DNA of 64,000 nt from NCBI RefSeq assembly GCF_024612015.1, contig NZ_CP102512.1, positions 7,812,001-7,876,000 on the forward strand, written 5' to 3'. The translations under genes were made by a program, and so were the position numbers. Shown piece after piece: positions 7,914 to 15,488 of the stretch. This stretch comes from Streptomyces sp. CA-210063 (GTDB taxonomy: Bacteria; Actinomycetota; Actinomycetes; Streptomycetales; Streptomycetaceae). A model generated the notes under the pieces. That model did no database searches and had not been told where the DNA came from. It worked only from the letters and a program-made list of their open reading frames with translations. Each line of letters begins with the position of its first letter. The first letter of the stretch is position 1.

Positions 7914-9167
7914 TTGACAACCGTGAGCACCCTGCAGCGCATAAGGTCCTGGCTGACAGTGCACCCCGTGGCGCTCGACGCGGCCCTCGCGCTCGGCGTC
8001 CTCGTCGCGATGGTGGCCGGCTCGTTCATCGACCCGCACGCCGAGCACCCCGACAAGTGGGGCACGCGCACCCCCGACGCCCCCAGCATCACCCTCATGG
8101 TGCTCGCCGCCGCGACCCTGGTGGCCCGCCGCCGCGCCCCCATGGCCGTCCTGGCGGCCACCTCCGCCCTCACCCTCGTCGAACTCGTCATCGGCGAGCC
8201 GCGCGCCCCCGTCGCGATGTCCGTCGTCGTCGCCCTCTACACGGTCGCCTCCACCACCGATCGCCCCACCACCTGGCGCGTCGGCCTGCTCACGATGACG
8301 GTCCTGACCGGCACGGCCATGCTCGCCGGCCCCCTCCCCTGGTACGACCAGGAGAACATCGGCATCTTCGCCTGGACGGGCATGGCCGCCACGGCCGGAG
8401 ACGCGGTCCGCAGCCGCCGGGCCTTCGTGGCGGCCATAAGGGAACGCGCCGAACGAGCGGAGCGCACCCGCGAGGAGGAGGCCCGCCGCCGGGTCGCCGA
8501 GGAACGCCTGCGGATCGCCCGCGACCTGCACGACGTCGTCGCCCACCACATCGCCCTCGTCAACGTCCAGGCCGGAGTCGCCGCCCACGTCATGGACAAG
8601 CGGCCCGACCAGGCCAAGGAGGCCCTCGCCCACGTCCGCGAGGCCAGCCGCTCCGCGCTCAACGAACTCCGCGCCACGGTCGGTCTGCTCCGCCAGTCCG
8701 GCGACCCCGAGGCCCCCACCGAACCCGCCCCCGGCCTGGTCCGGCTCGACGAACTCGTCGGCACCTTCCACAGCGCGGGCCTCGCGGTCGAAGTGGCCCG
8801 CGCCGACCAGGAGGCGACGCTCCCGGCCGCCGTCGACCTCGCCGCGTACCGCGTCATCCAGGAAGCCCTCACCAATGTGCGCAAGCACGCGGGCCAGGAG
8901 GCGAAGGCCGAGGTCAGCGTCGTACGCGTCGGCCCGAACGTGGAGATCACCGTCCTCGACAACGGCACCGGACCCGACGGGAAGGACGACGTCGAGGGCG
9001 AGGAGGGCCACGGCGGCGGCCACGGCCTCCTCGGTATGCGCGAACGTGTCGCCGCGCTCGGCGGCACCCTCACCACCGGCCCCCGCTACGGCGGCGGCTT
9101 CCGCGTCCATGCGATCCTGCCGCTCAAGAACCGAACGACCGTCACCGAAGAAGCCGTACGACCGTGA
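7914..9167 (+). CDS. Sensor histidine kinase, HisKA_3 (NarL/DesK class)
   Basis: A 417-residue membrane kinase. The N-terminal 165 residues carry about five hydrophobic segments with no large extracellular loop. A charged helical linker follows (EERLRIARDLHDVVAHHIA), with the phospho-accepting His at about 206 in the RDLHD motif of the HisKA_3 class. The ATPase domain shows YRVIQEALTNVRKHA (N box), VLDNGTGPDG (G1) and GHGLLGMRERVAALGG (G2). The TTG start at 7914 is preferred to the GTG at 7923 because GAGGA lies ten bases before it. The response regulator at 9261 is the evident partner, and the RND exporter at 10153 the likely target. Confidence 0.93.
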   Translation: MTTVSTLQRIRSWLTVHPVALDAALALGVLVAMVAGSFIDPHAEHPDKWGTRTPDAPSITLMVLAAATLVARRRAPMAVLAATSALTLVELVIGEPRAPVAMSVVVALYTVASTTDRPTTWRVGLLTMTVLTGTAMLAGPLPWYDQENIGIFAWTGMAATAGDAVRSRRAFVAAIRERAERAERTREEEARRRVAEERLRIARDLHDVVAHHIALVNVQAGVAAHVMDKRPDQAKEALAHVREASRSALNELRATVGLLRQSGDPEAPTEPAPGLVRLDELVGTFHSAGLAVEVARADQEATLPAAVDLAAYRVIQEALTNVRKHAGQEAKAEVSVVRVGPNVEITVLDNGTGPDGKDDVEGEEGHGGGHGLLGMRERVAALGGTLTTGPRYGGGFRVHAILPLKNRTTVTEEAVRP

Positions 9168-9260
9168 GCCGTACCGTCGCGCCACACCGGCGAGCCGCCG
9201 TAGGACCGTGGCGCGGCCGTACGACCGTACGGCCGTGACCAGCGCCCCGGGGGACCCCGT

Positions 9261-9947
9261 ATGACGATCCGTGTCCTGCTCGCCGACGATCAGGCTCTGC
9301 TGCGCAGCGCGTTCCGGGTGCTCGTCGACTCGGAGCCGGACATGGAGGTCGTGGGGGAGGCGTCGGACGGGGCTCAGGCAGTACGGCTCGCCAAGGACGA
9401 GCGGGCGGACGTCGTGCTGATGGACATCCGGATGCCCGGCACGGACGGGCTGGCCGCCACCCGCCTGATCAGCGCCGATCCCACACTCGCCCATGTCCGG
9501 GTCGTCATCCTCACCACCTTCGAGGTCGACGACTACGTCGTGCAGTCGCTGCGCGCCGGCGCCTCCGGCTTCCTCGGCAAGGGCGCCGAGCCGGACGAAC
9601 TCCTCAACGCGATCCGGGTCGCCGCCGGCGGCGAGGCGCTGCTGTCGCCCACCGCGACCAAGGGCCTGATCGCCCGCTTCCTCGCCCAGCCGGACGACTC
9701 CGACGGCGACGGCGGTGCCGCCGCCCGCTCCGAGCGGCTCTCCACGCTGACCAGCCGCGAGCGCGAAGTGCTCGTACAGGTCGCCGGAGGGCTCTCCAAC
9801 GACGAGATCGCCGAGCGCCTGGCGGTCAGCCCGCTCACCGTGAAGACACACGTCAACCGGGCCATGGCGAAGCTCGGCGCCCGCGACCGGGCCCAACTGG
9901 TGGTCTTTGCCTACGAGTCGGGTCTGGTACGCCCAAGGGTGGAGTGA
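9261..9947 (+). CDS. NarL/LuxR family response regulator
   Basis: 228 residues. The receiver domain (1-120) has acidic ADD at 8-10, phospho-acceptor Asp55 in VVLMDIRMPG, a Thr in VVILTTFE and the Lys in FLGKGAEPDEL. The output domain (about 160-225) is a LuxR-type helix-turn-helix: LTSREREVLVQVAGGLSNDEIAERLAVSPLTVKTHVNRAMAKL is intact. It follows the histidine kinase gene after 93 bases and precedes the exporter gene by 205 bases. A TACTCC-ACTC-GGAGTA inverted repeat just after its stop codon is a candidate binding site. Confidence 0.95.
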   Translation: MTIRVLLADDQALLRSAFRVLVDSEPDMEVVGEASDGAQAVRLAKDERADVVLMDIRMPGTDGLAATRLISADPTLAHVRVVILTTFEVDDYVVQSLRAGASGFLGKGAEPDELLNAIRVAAGGEALLSPTATKGLIARFLAQPDDSDGDGGAAARSERLSTLTSREREVLVQVAGGLSNDEIAERLAVSPLTVKTHVNRAMAKLGARDRAQLVVFAYESGLVRPRVE

Positions 9948-9961
9948 GAGCCGCCGGGGAC

Positions 9962-9977
9962 TACTCCACTCGGAGTA
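9962..9977. promoter_or_regulatory. Inverted repeat upstream of the RND exporter gene, candidate operator
   Basis: TACTCC at 9962-9967 and GGAGTA at 9972-9977 form a perfect six-base inverted repeat with a four-base centre. It lies in the gap between the response regulator and exporter genes, 175 bases before the exporter start. LuxR-type regulators bind such short symmetric sites, so this is a reasonable candidate target of the neighbouring regulator. No promoter was firmly placed. Confidence 0.4.
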
Positions 9978-10152
9978 TGCGCGGCATAAGGAAATGGCCC
10001 TGGGGAGCGAGGGAACAGGGGTCCCCCATGGCCCAGGGTATGGGGTGAGCGCTCACATCTGCGTCACACAGGCGACACATGAGGCACCCATGCCGCATGT
10101 GGCACACGGGCGTTCGTCCTCCGCTCATGCCACAGAAGAGAGACCCTGACCC

Positions 10153-13100
10153 ATGTCCTGGCTGTCTCGGTTCAGCCTCGCACAACGGGCCCTCGTCGGT
10201 CTGATGTCGATCATCGCGCTCGTCTTCGGGGCGATCGCGATACCCCAGCTCAAGCAGCAGCTGCTGCCCACCATCGAACTGCCCATGGTGTCCGTGCTCG
10301 CGCCCTACCAGGGCGCCTCCCCGGACGTGGTCGAGAAGCAGGTCGTCGAGCCCATCGAGGACAGCCTCGAAGCCGTCGACGGCATCACGGGCGTCACCTC
10401 CACCGCCAGCGAGGGCAACGCCCTGATCATGGCGTCCTTCGACTACGGCAACGGCACCGAACAGCTCGTCGCCGACGTCCAGCAGGCCGTCAACCGGGTC
10501 CGCGCGCAGCTCCCGGACGATGTGGACCCGCAGGTGATCGCGGGCTCGACGGACGACATTCCCACCGTCGTCCTCGCCGTCGCCTCCGACCAGGACCAGC
10601 AGGCCCTCGCCGACCAGCTCGACCGGACCGTCGTGCCGACCCTTGAGGGCATCGACGGCGTCGGCCAGGTCACCGTCGACGGTGTACGGGACCTCCAGGT
10701 CACCGTCACCCCCGACGACGCGAAGCTGGCGAAGGTGGGCCTGACCACGATGGCCCTCTCCCAGGCCCTCCAGGCCGGTGGCGTCACCGTCCCGGCGGGC
10801 TCCTTCGACGAGGACGGCGCCAACCGCACCGTCCAGGTCGGCGGCGGCTACACCTCGCTGGAGCAGATCGAGAACCTGATGGTGCGCGGCGAGGGCGCGA
10901 AGAAGCCCGTACGCCTCGCCGATGTCGCCGCCGTCAAGGAGGAGCAGGCCAGGGCCGACTCCATCACCCGGACGAACGGTGAGCCCAGCCTCGCGATCAA
11001 CGTCACCATGGACCGCGAAGGCAGCGCCGTCGACATCTCCGAGGCCGTCGAGGACGAGCTGCCGGCCATGCGCCGGGACCTGGGCTCCGGCGCCACCGTC
11101 ACCGTGGTCAGCGACCAGGGCCCGGCGGTCTCCAAGTCCATCGACGGTCTGACCACCGAGGGCGCGCTGGGTCTGCTCTTCGCGGTCCTGGTCATCCTGG
11201 TCTTCTTGGCGTCGATCCGCTCGACCCTCGTCACCGCGGTGTCCATCCCGCTGTCGGTGGTCCTGGCGCTGATCGTCCTGTGGACCCGCGACCTCTCCCT
11301 CAACATGCTGACGCTCGGCGCCCTGACCATCGCGATCGGCCGTGTCGTCGACGACTCGATCGTCGTCCTGGAGAACATCAAGCGCCACCTCGGCTACGGC
11401 GAGGAGCGCGAGGAGGCGATCCTCAAGGCGGTCCGCGAGGTCGCCGGCGCCGTCACCTCGTCCACGCTGACGACGGTCGCGGTCTTCCTCCCGATCGGCC
11501 TCTCCGGCGGCATGGTCGGCGAGCTGTTCGGCAGCTTCTCGCTGACCGTGACGGCGGCCCTGCTGGCCTCCCTCGTGGTCTCGCTGACCGTGGTCCCGGT
11601 GCTGTCGTACTGGTTCCTGCGCGCCCCGAAGGGCACGCCCGAGGACGCCGAGGAGGCCCGCCGGAAGGCGGAGGAGAAGGAGGCGAAGAGCCGCCTCCAG
11701 CGCTTCTACGTCCCCGTCCTGCGCTTCGCCACCCGCCGCCGGCTGACCAGTGTGGCCATCGCGGTCGTCGTCCTGCTCGGCACGTTCGGCATGGCCCCGC
11801 TGCTGAAGACGAACTTCTTCGACCCGGGCGACCAGGAAGTCCTCAGCCTCAAGCAGGAGCTGAAGCCCGGCACGAGCCTCTCGGCGACCGACGAGCAGAC
11901 CAAGAAGGTCGAGAAGCTGCTCGCCGACACCAAGGGCGTCAAGGACTACCAGGTCACCATCGGCTCCTCCGGCTTCCTGGCCGCGTTCGGCGGTGGCACC
12001 GACTCCAACCAGGCGTCGTACAGCGTCATGCTGGACGACTCGGCCACCGCGGCGGACGTCCAGGACACGATCGAGAAGGGCCTCGCCGGGCTCTCCGGGA
12101 TCGGTACGACGACCGTCGCGGTCGGTGACGCCTTCGGCAGCCAGGACCTCAGCGTGGTCGTGAAGGCCGCCGACGCCGATGTCCTGCGCAAGGCGGCCGA
12201 GCAGGTCCGCGACGCGGTCTCGACCATGGACAACGTGACGGACGTCACGAGCGACCTCTCCCAGAGCGTGCCCCGCATCTCGGTCAGGGCCACCGACAAG
12301 GCGGCCGCGGCCGGCTTCGACGACCAGACCCTCGGCGCGGCCGTCGCCCAGGCCGTACGCGGTACGACCAGCGGCCGGGCCATCCTCGACGACACCGAGC
12401 GGGACGTCGTCATCAAGTCGGCGAACCCCGCCGAGACCCTCCAGGAGCTGCGGGACCTGCCGCTGGGCGCGGTGAAGCTGGGCGACATCGCGGACGTCGA
12501 GCTGGTGGACGGCCCGGTCTCCATGACCCGGATCGACGGCCAGCGGGCCGCGACGATCACGGCGAAGCCCAAGGGTGACAACACCGGTGCGGTCAGCACC
12601 GACCTCACCGCCAAGCTGAACGCCCTCAAGCTCCCCGAGGGCGCCACCGCCGACATCGGCGGCGTCTCCGAGGACCAGGACGAGGCCTTCGCCTCGCTGG
12701 GCCTGGCGATGCTCGCGGCCATCGCGATCGTCTTCATGCTGCTGGTCGCGACCTTCCGGTCCCTGATCCAGCCGCTGATCCTGCTGGTCTCGATCCCGTT
12801 CGCGGCCACGGGTGCGATCGGCCTGCTGATCATCACCGGCACGCCCATGGGTGTCCCCGCGATGATCGGCATGCTGATGCTCATCGGCATCGTCGTCACC
12901 AACGCGATCGTGCTGATCGACCTGATCAACCAGTACCGCCGCCAGGGCTACGGCACGGTGGAGGCGGTCATCGAAGGCGGCCGCCACCGGCTCCGTCCCA
13001 TCCTGATGACGGCGCTGGCGACGATCTTCGCGCTGCTGCCCATGGCCCTCGGCATCACGGGCGAGGGCGGCTTCATCGCCCAGCCGCTGGCCGTGGTCGT

Positions 13101-13269
13101 CATCGGCGGCCTGATCACCTCGACCCTGCTGACCCTCCTCCTGGTCCCGACCCTCTACACGATGGTCGAGCTCCGCAAGGAGCGCCGGGCGAAGAAGAAG
13201 GCACTGAAGCGGACGGGCACGCCGGCTGAGCCGACGGAGTCGGAGACGCCGGAGCCGGCGGGGGTCTAG
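10153..13269 (+). CDS. RND superfamily efflux transporter, AcrB/HAE-like permease
   Basis: A 1038-residue permease with the full RND plan of two repeats: TM1, a large extracytoplasmic loop (about 35-330), TM2-6, TM7, a second loop (about 560-830) and TM8-12. The proton-relay motif GRVVDDSIVVLEN in TM4 keeps both aspartates of the AcrB Asp407/Asp408 pair. In TM10 the site of AcrB Lys940 is occupied by TNAIVLID, as in many Gram-positive and HAE-like members. The start MSWLSRFSLAQRALVGLMSII is typical. It resembles AcrB-type proteins more than MmpL proteins. No membrane-fusion protein or outer channel gene is adjacent, so it probably works without a tripartite system. Likely controlled by the two-component system just upstream. 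Confidence 0.93.
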   Translation: MSWLSRFSLAQRALVGLMSIIALVFGAIAIPQLKQQLLPTIELPMVSVLAPYQGASPDVVEKQVVEPIEDSLEAVDGITGVTSTASEGNALIMASFDYGNGTEQLVADVQQAVNRVRAQLPDDVDPQVIAGSTDDIPTVVLAVASDQDQQALADQLDRTVVPTLEGIDGVGQVTVDGVRDLQVTVTPDDAKLAKVGLTTMALSQALQAGGVTVPAGSFDEDGANRTVQVGGGYTSLEQIENLMVRGEGAKKPVRLADVAAVKEEQARADSITRTNGEPSLAINVTMDREGSAVDISEAVEDELPAMRRDLGSGATVTVVSDQGPAVSKSIDGLTTEGALGLLFAVLVILVFLASIRSTLVTAVSIPLSVVLALIVLWTRDLSLNMLTLGALTIAIGRVVDDSIVVLENIKRHLGYGEEREEAILKAVREVAGAVTSSTLTTVAVFLPIGLSGGMVGELFGSFSLTVTAALLASLVVSLTVVPVLSYWFLRAPKGTPEDAEEARRKAEEKEAKSRLQRFYVPVLRFATRRRLTSVAIAVVVLLGTFGMAPLLKTNFFDPGDQEVLSLKQELKPGTSLSATDEQTKKVEKLLADTKGVKDYQVTIGSSGFLAAFGGGTDSNQASYSVMLDDSATAADVQDTIEKGLAGLSGIGTTTVAVGDAFGSQDLSVVVKAADADVLRKAAEQVRDAVSTMDNVTDVTSDLSQSVPRISVRATDKAAAAGFDDQTLGAAVAQAVRGTTSGRAILDDTERDVVIKSANPAETLQELRDLPLGAVKLGDIADVELVDGPVSMTRIDGQRAATITAKPKGDNTGAVSTDLTAKLNALKLPEGATADIGGVSEDQDEAFASLGLAMLAAIAIVFMLLVATFRSLIQPLILLVSIPFAATGAIGLLIITGTPMGVPAMIGMLMLIGIVVTNAIVLIDLINQYRRQGYGTVEAVIEGGRHRLRPILMTALATIFALLPMALGITGEGGFIAQPLAVVVIGGLITSTLLTLLLVPTLYTMVELRKERRAKKKALKRTGTPAEPTESETPEPAGV

Positions 13270-13279
13270 CGGCTACCCG

Positions 13280-13395
13280 TGCCCCGAAAGGGGCGCGGGG
13301 AACTGCGCGACCAGCCACGACGAACCCGCGCCCGTCCAGACACCCTGTCGGCGCGAGCTCTCGGGCAGGGGTCCGGGGCGGAGCCCCGCGGCGCG
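13280..13395. repeat. Dispersed intergenic palindromic repeat, copy C (short form)
   Basis: GCCCCGAAAGGGGCGCGGGG followed by AACTGCGCGACCAGCCACGA, CCCGCGCCCG and the trailing GCGAGCTCTCGGGCAGGG match the right half of the family. It follows the stop codon of the RND gene. Confidence 0.75.
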
Positions 13396-13400
13396 TCCCA

Positions 13401-13445
13401 CGCGGATGGGGGTTCCTCTCGACAAGAGAGGAACCCCCATCCGCG
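13401..13445. terminator. Bidirectional terminator hairpin between RND gene and nadA
   Basis: A perfect 20-bp stem (arms 13401-13420 and 13426-13445, containing GGATGGGGGTTCCTCTC) closes a five-base GACAA loop. It lies between two convergent genes and can serve both strands. There is no long T run, as is usual in Streptomyces. Confidence 0.9.
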
Positions 13446-13461
13446 TACACCAGTGTGAGCG

Positions 13462-14646
13462 TTACGGCAGCGCCAGCATCCGCTCCAGCGCCAGCTTCGC
13501 GAACGCCTCCGTCTCCTTGTCCACCTCGATGCGGTTGACGAGGTTGCCCTCGGCGAGGGACTCCAGGGCCCAGACCAGGTGGGGAAGGTCGATCCGGTTC
13601 ATCGTGGAGCAGAAGCAGACCGTGCGGTCGAGGAACACGATCTCCTTGCCCTCGGGCGCGAACCGGTTCGCCAGCCGCCGCACGAGGTTCAGCTCGGTAC
13701 CGATGGCCCACTTGGAACCGGCGGGCGCGGCCTCGAGCGCCTTGATGATGTACTCGGTCGAACCGACGTAGTCCGCCGCCGCCACGACCTCGTTCTTGCA
13801 CTCGGGGTGGACGAGGACGTTCACGCCCGGAATCCGCTCGCGTACGTCGTTCACGGACTGCAGGCTGAAGCGGCCGTGCACGGAGCAGTGCCCCCGCCAC
13901 AGGATCATCTTCGCGGCCCGCAGCTGCTCGACCGTGAGGCCACCGCCCGGCTTGTGCGGGTTGTAGACGACACAGTCGTCGAGCGACATGCCCATGTCCC
14001 GCACGGCGGTGTTGCGCCCCAGGTGCTGGTCCGGCAGGAACAGGACCTTCTCACCCTGCTCGAAGGCCCAGTCCAGGGCCCGTTTCGCGTTCGACGAGGT
14101 GCAGATCGTGCCGCCGTGCTTGCCGGTGAAGGCCTTGATGTCGGCGGAGGAGTTCATGTACGAGACGGGCACGACCTGCTCGGTTATCCCGGCCTCGGCC
14201 AGTACGTCCCAGCACTCGGCGACCTGCTCGGCGGTGGCCATGTCGGCCATGGAGCACCCGGCGGCGAGGTCCGGCAGCACGACCTTCTGGTCGTCACCGG
14301 TCAGGATGTCCGCCGACTCGGCCATGAAGTGCACACCGCAGAACACGATGTACTCGGCCTCGGGCCGCGCCGCCGCGTCCCGGGCCAGCTTGAAGGAGTC
14401 GCCCGTGACGTCCGCGAACTGGATGACCTCGTCGCGCTGGTAGTGGTGCCCGAGCACGAAGACCTTGTCCCCGAGCTTCTCCTTGGCAGCGCGGGCGCGC
14501 TCCACCAGGTCGGGGTCGGACGGGGAGGGGAGATCGCCGGGGCACTCGACACCACGCTCGCTCCTCGGATCGGCCTCGCGGCCGAGCAGCAGCAGGGCGA
14601 GGGGCGTCGGCTGTACGTCGAGCTCCTGGGTCTGGGCGGTGGTCAC
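13462..14646 (-). CDS. nadA: Quinolinate synthase A
   Basis: A 394-residue NadA, which condenses iminoaspartate with dihydroxyacetone phosphate to quinolinate in de novo NAD synthesis and carries a [4Fe-4S] cluster. The three cluster cysteines are visible in FCGVHFMAESAD, HPECKNEV and RTVCFCSTMN. Substrate-binding motifs include VFVLGHHYQRDEV, SYMNSSADIKA, CTSSNA and NPHKPGGGL. The GTG at 14646 is chosen because AAAGG lies nine bases before it; an earlier GTG at 14655 adds three residues and has no spacing for a site. nadB and nadC are not adjacent. It diverges from erpA across 294 bases containing a long inverted repeat. Confidence 0.96.
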   Translation of the reverse strand: MTTAQTQELDVQPTPLALLLLGREADPRSERGVECPGDLPSPSDPDLVERARAAKEKLGDKVFVLGHHYQRDEVIQFADVTGDSFKLARDAAARPEAEYIVFCGVHFMAESADILTGDDQKVVLPDLAAGCSMADMATAEQVAECWDVLAEAGITEQVVPVSYMNSSADIKAFTGKHGGTICTSSNAKRALDWAFEQGEKVLFLPDQHLGRNTAVRDMGMSLDDCVVYNPHKPGGGLTVEQLRAAKMILWRGHCSVHGRFSLQSVNDVRERIPGVNVLVHPECKNEVVAAADYVGSTEYIIKALEAAPAGSKWAIGTELNLVRRLANRFAPEGKEIVFLDRTVCFCSTMNRIDLPHLVWALESLAEGNLVNRIEVDKETEAFAKLALERMLALP

Positions 14647-14747
14647 GGCACGCACCCTTTCTGTTCTGCGGCTCGCCGCCCGGGGGAGGGTCGGCGGGAC
14701 ATTCGGGCTATCCTTTTCGTCGAATTGACGCTATCTATCATAACCGC

Positions 14748-14791
14748 TTCATGTCACTTTGACGATGCCCATAGCGTCGATGTGACATGAA
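14748..14791. promoter_or_regulatory. Long inverted repeat between nadA and erpA, candidate shared operator
   Basis: TTCATGTCAC at 14748-14757 and GTGACATGAA at 14782-14791 are perfect ten-base inverted arms. A nested pair GACG (14761) and CGTC (14775) lies between them. TTGACG at 14759 could be a -35 element for erpA. The region is locally AT-rich and separates two divergent Fe-S related genes. No known consensus is claimed. Confidence 0.55.
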
Positions 14792-14940
14792 TCCCGACGG
14801 CCGAATCGGACGGACTCCACGGGCCATGTGCGAGCATGAAGAGAGACGCGTAGGAAATCCGCGCGGCCCGGAATGAATCCGGGGCTCCGGCGGTTGCACT
14901 CGTCGGCAAGCAGTCTCCGTACAACCCGGGAGAGATGTAG

Positions 14941-15297
14941 ATGTCCGTATCGGACGAGACCGGCACCGTCACCGACGGCATCATCGTGACCGACGCCGCC
15001 GCGGCCAAGGTCAGGGCCCTGCTCGACCAGGAAGGCCGTGACGACCTGGCGCTGCGCGTCGCCGTTCAGCCCGGCGGCTGCTCCGGCCTGCGCTACCAGC
15101 TCTTCTTCGACGAGCGCTCGCTCGACGGCGACGTGGTGAAGGACTTCGACGGCGTGAAGGTCACCACCGACCGCATGAGCGCCCCGTACCTGGGCGGTGC
15201 CACGATCGACTTCGTCGACACCATCGAGAAGCAGGGCTTCACCATCGACAACCCGAACGCGACCGGCTCCTGCGCCTGCGGCGACTCCTTCAGCTGA
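14941..15297 (+). CDS. erpA: A-type Fe-S cluster carrier, ErpA/IscA family
   Basis: 118 residues of the HesB/IscA/ErpA fold. The three conserved cysteines are present: Cys47 in QPGGCSGLRY and Cys111/Cys113 in GSCACGDSFS at the C-terminus. A-type carriers accept Fe-S clusters from the scaffold and hand them to target enzymes. GGGAGA lies ahead of the ATG. It is divergent from nadA, an Fe-S enzyme, and close to the cysteine desulfurase fusion at 18773. Single-copy actinobacterial members are usually named ErpA or IscA; I cannot separate these from the sequence. A strong terminator follows. Confidence 0.93.
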   Translation: MSVSDETGTVTDGIIVTDAAAAKVRALLDQEGRDDLALRVAVQPGGCSGLRYQLFFDERSLDGDVVKDFDGVKVTTDRMSAPYLGGATIDFVDTIEKQGFTIDNPNATGSCACGDSFS

Positions 15298-15346
15298 GTC
15301 CCCGCCCACGCGGCAGCGGTACGCGTAACGGGCGTTGAGTACGACA

Positions 15347-15381
15347 AAGGCGGCGTCCCCCTCCGACGGGGACGCCGCCTT
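15347..15381 (+). terminator. Terminator after erpA
   Basis: A 14-bp perfect stem, AAGGCGGCGTCCCC at 15347-15360 with GGGGACGCCGCCTT at 15368-15381, loop of seven. It lies 49 bases after the erpA stop codon. Confidence 0.85.
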
Positions 15382-15479
15382 CGTACCGCCTTCGTACCGC
15401 CTTCGTACCGCGCACTGCCTCAGCCGCCGCCTGTCGCGGCGGAGCTGTCCACCGGAGCTGTCCACCGGAGGTGTCCCCA
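15376..15479. repeat. Two short tandem repeat arrays between erpA and the 15489 gene
   Basis: CGCCTTCGTAC occurs three times exactly at 15376-15386, 15387-15397 and 15398-15408, the first copy overlapping the terminator arm. After 32 bases, GGAGCTGTCCACC occurs at 15441-15453 and 15454-15466, with a third, altered copy GGAGGTGTCCCCA at 15467-15479. These arrays lie between two convergent 3' ends, so repeat-number changes would not alter protein. Confidence 0.8.
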
Positions 15480-15488
15480 GAGGTGTGT

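Noticed and set aside
6393..9896. Very long minus-strand ORF (1167 codons) over pspA, pspAA and the two-component genes
   Set aside because: It is the mirror of real plus-strand genes in high-GC DNA; its composition is low-complexity Gly/Ala/Arg/Asp and shows no family motif.
9961..12987. Minus-strand ORF of 1008 codons opposite the RND exporter
   Set aside because: Antisense shadow of a strong RND permease gene; repetitive charged product.
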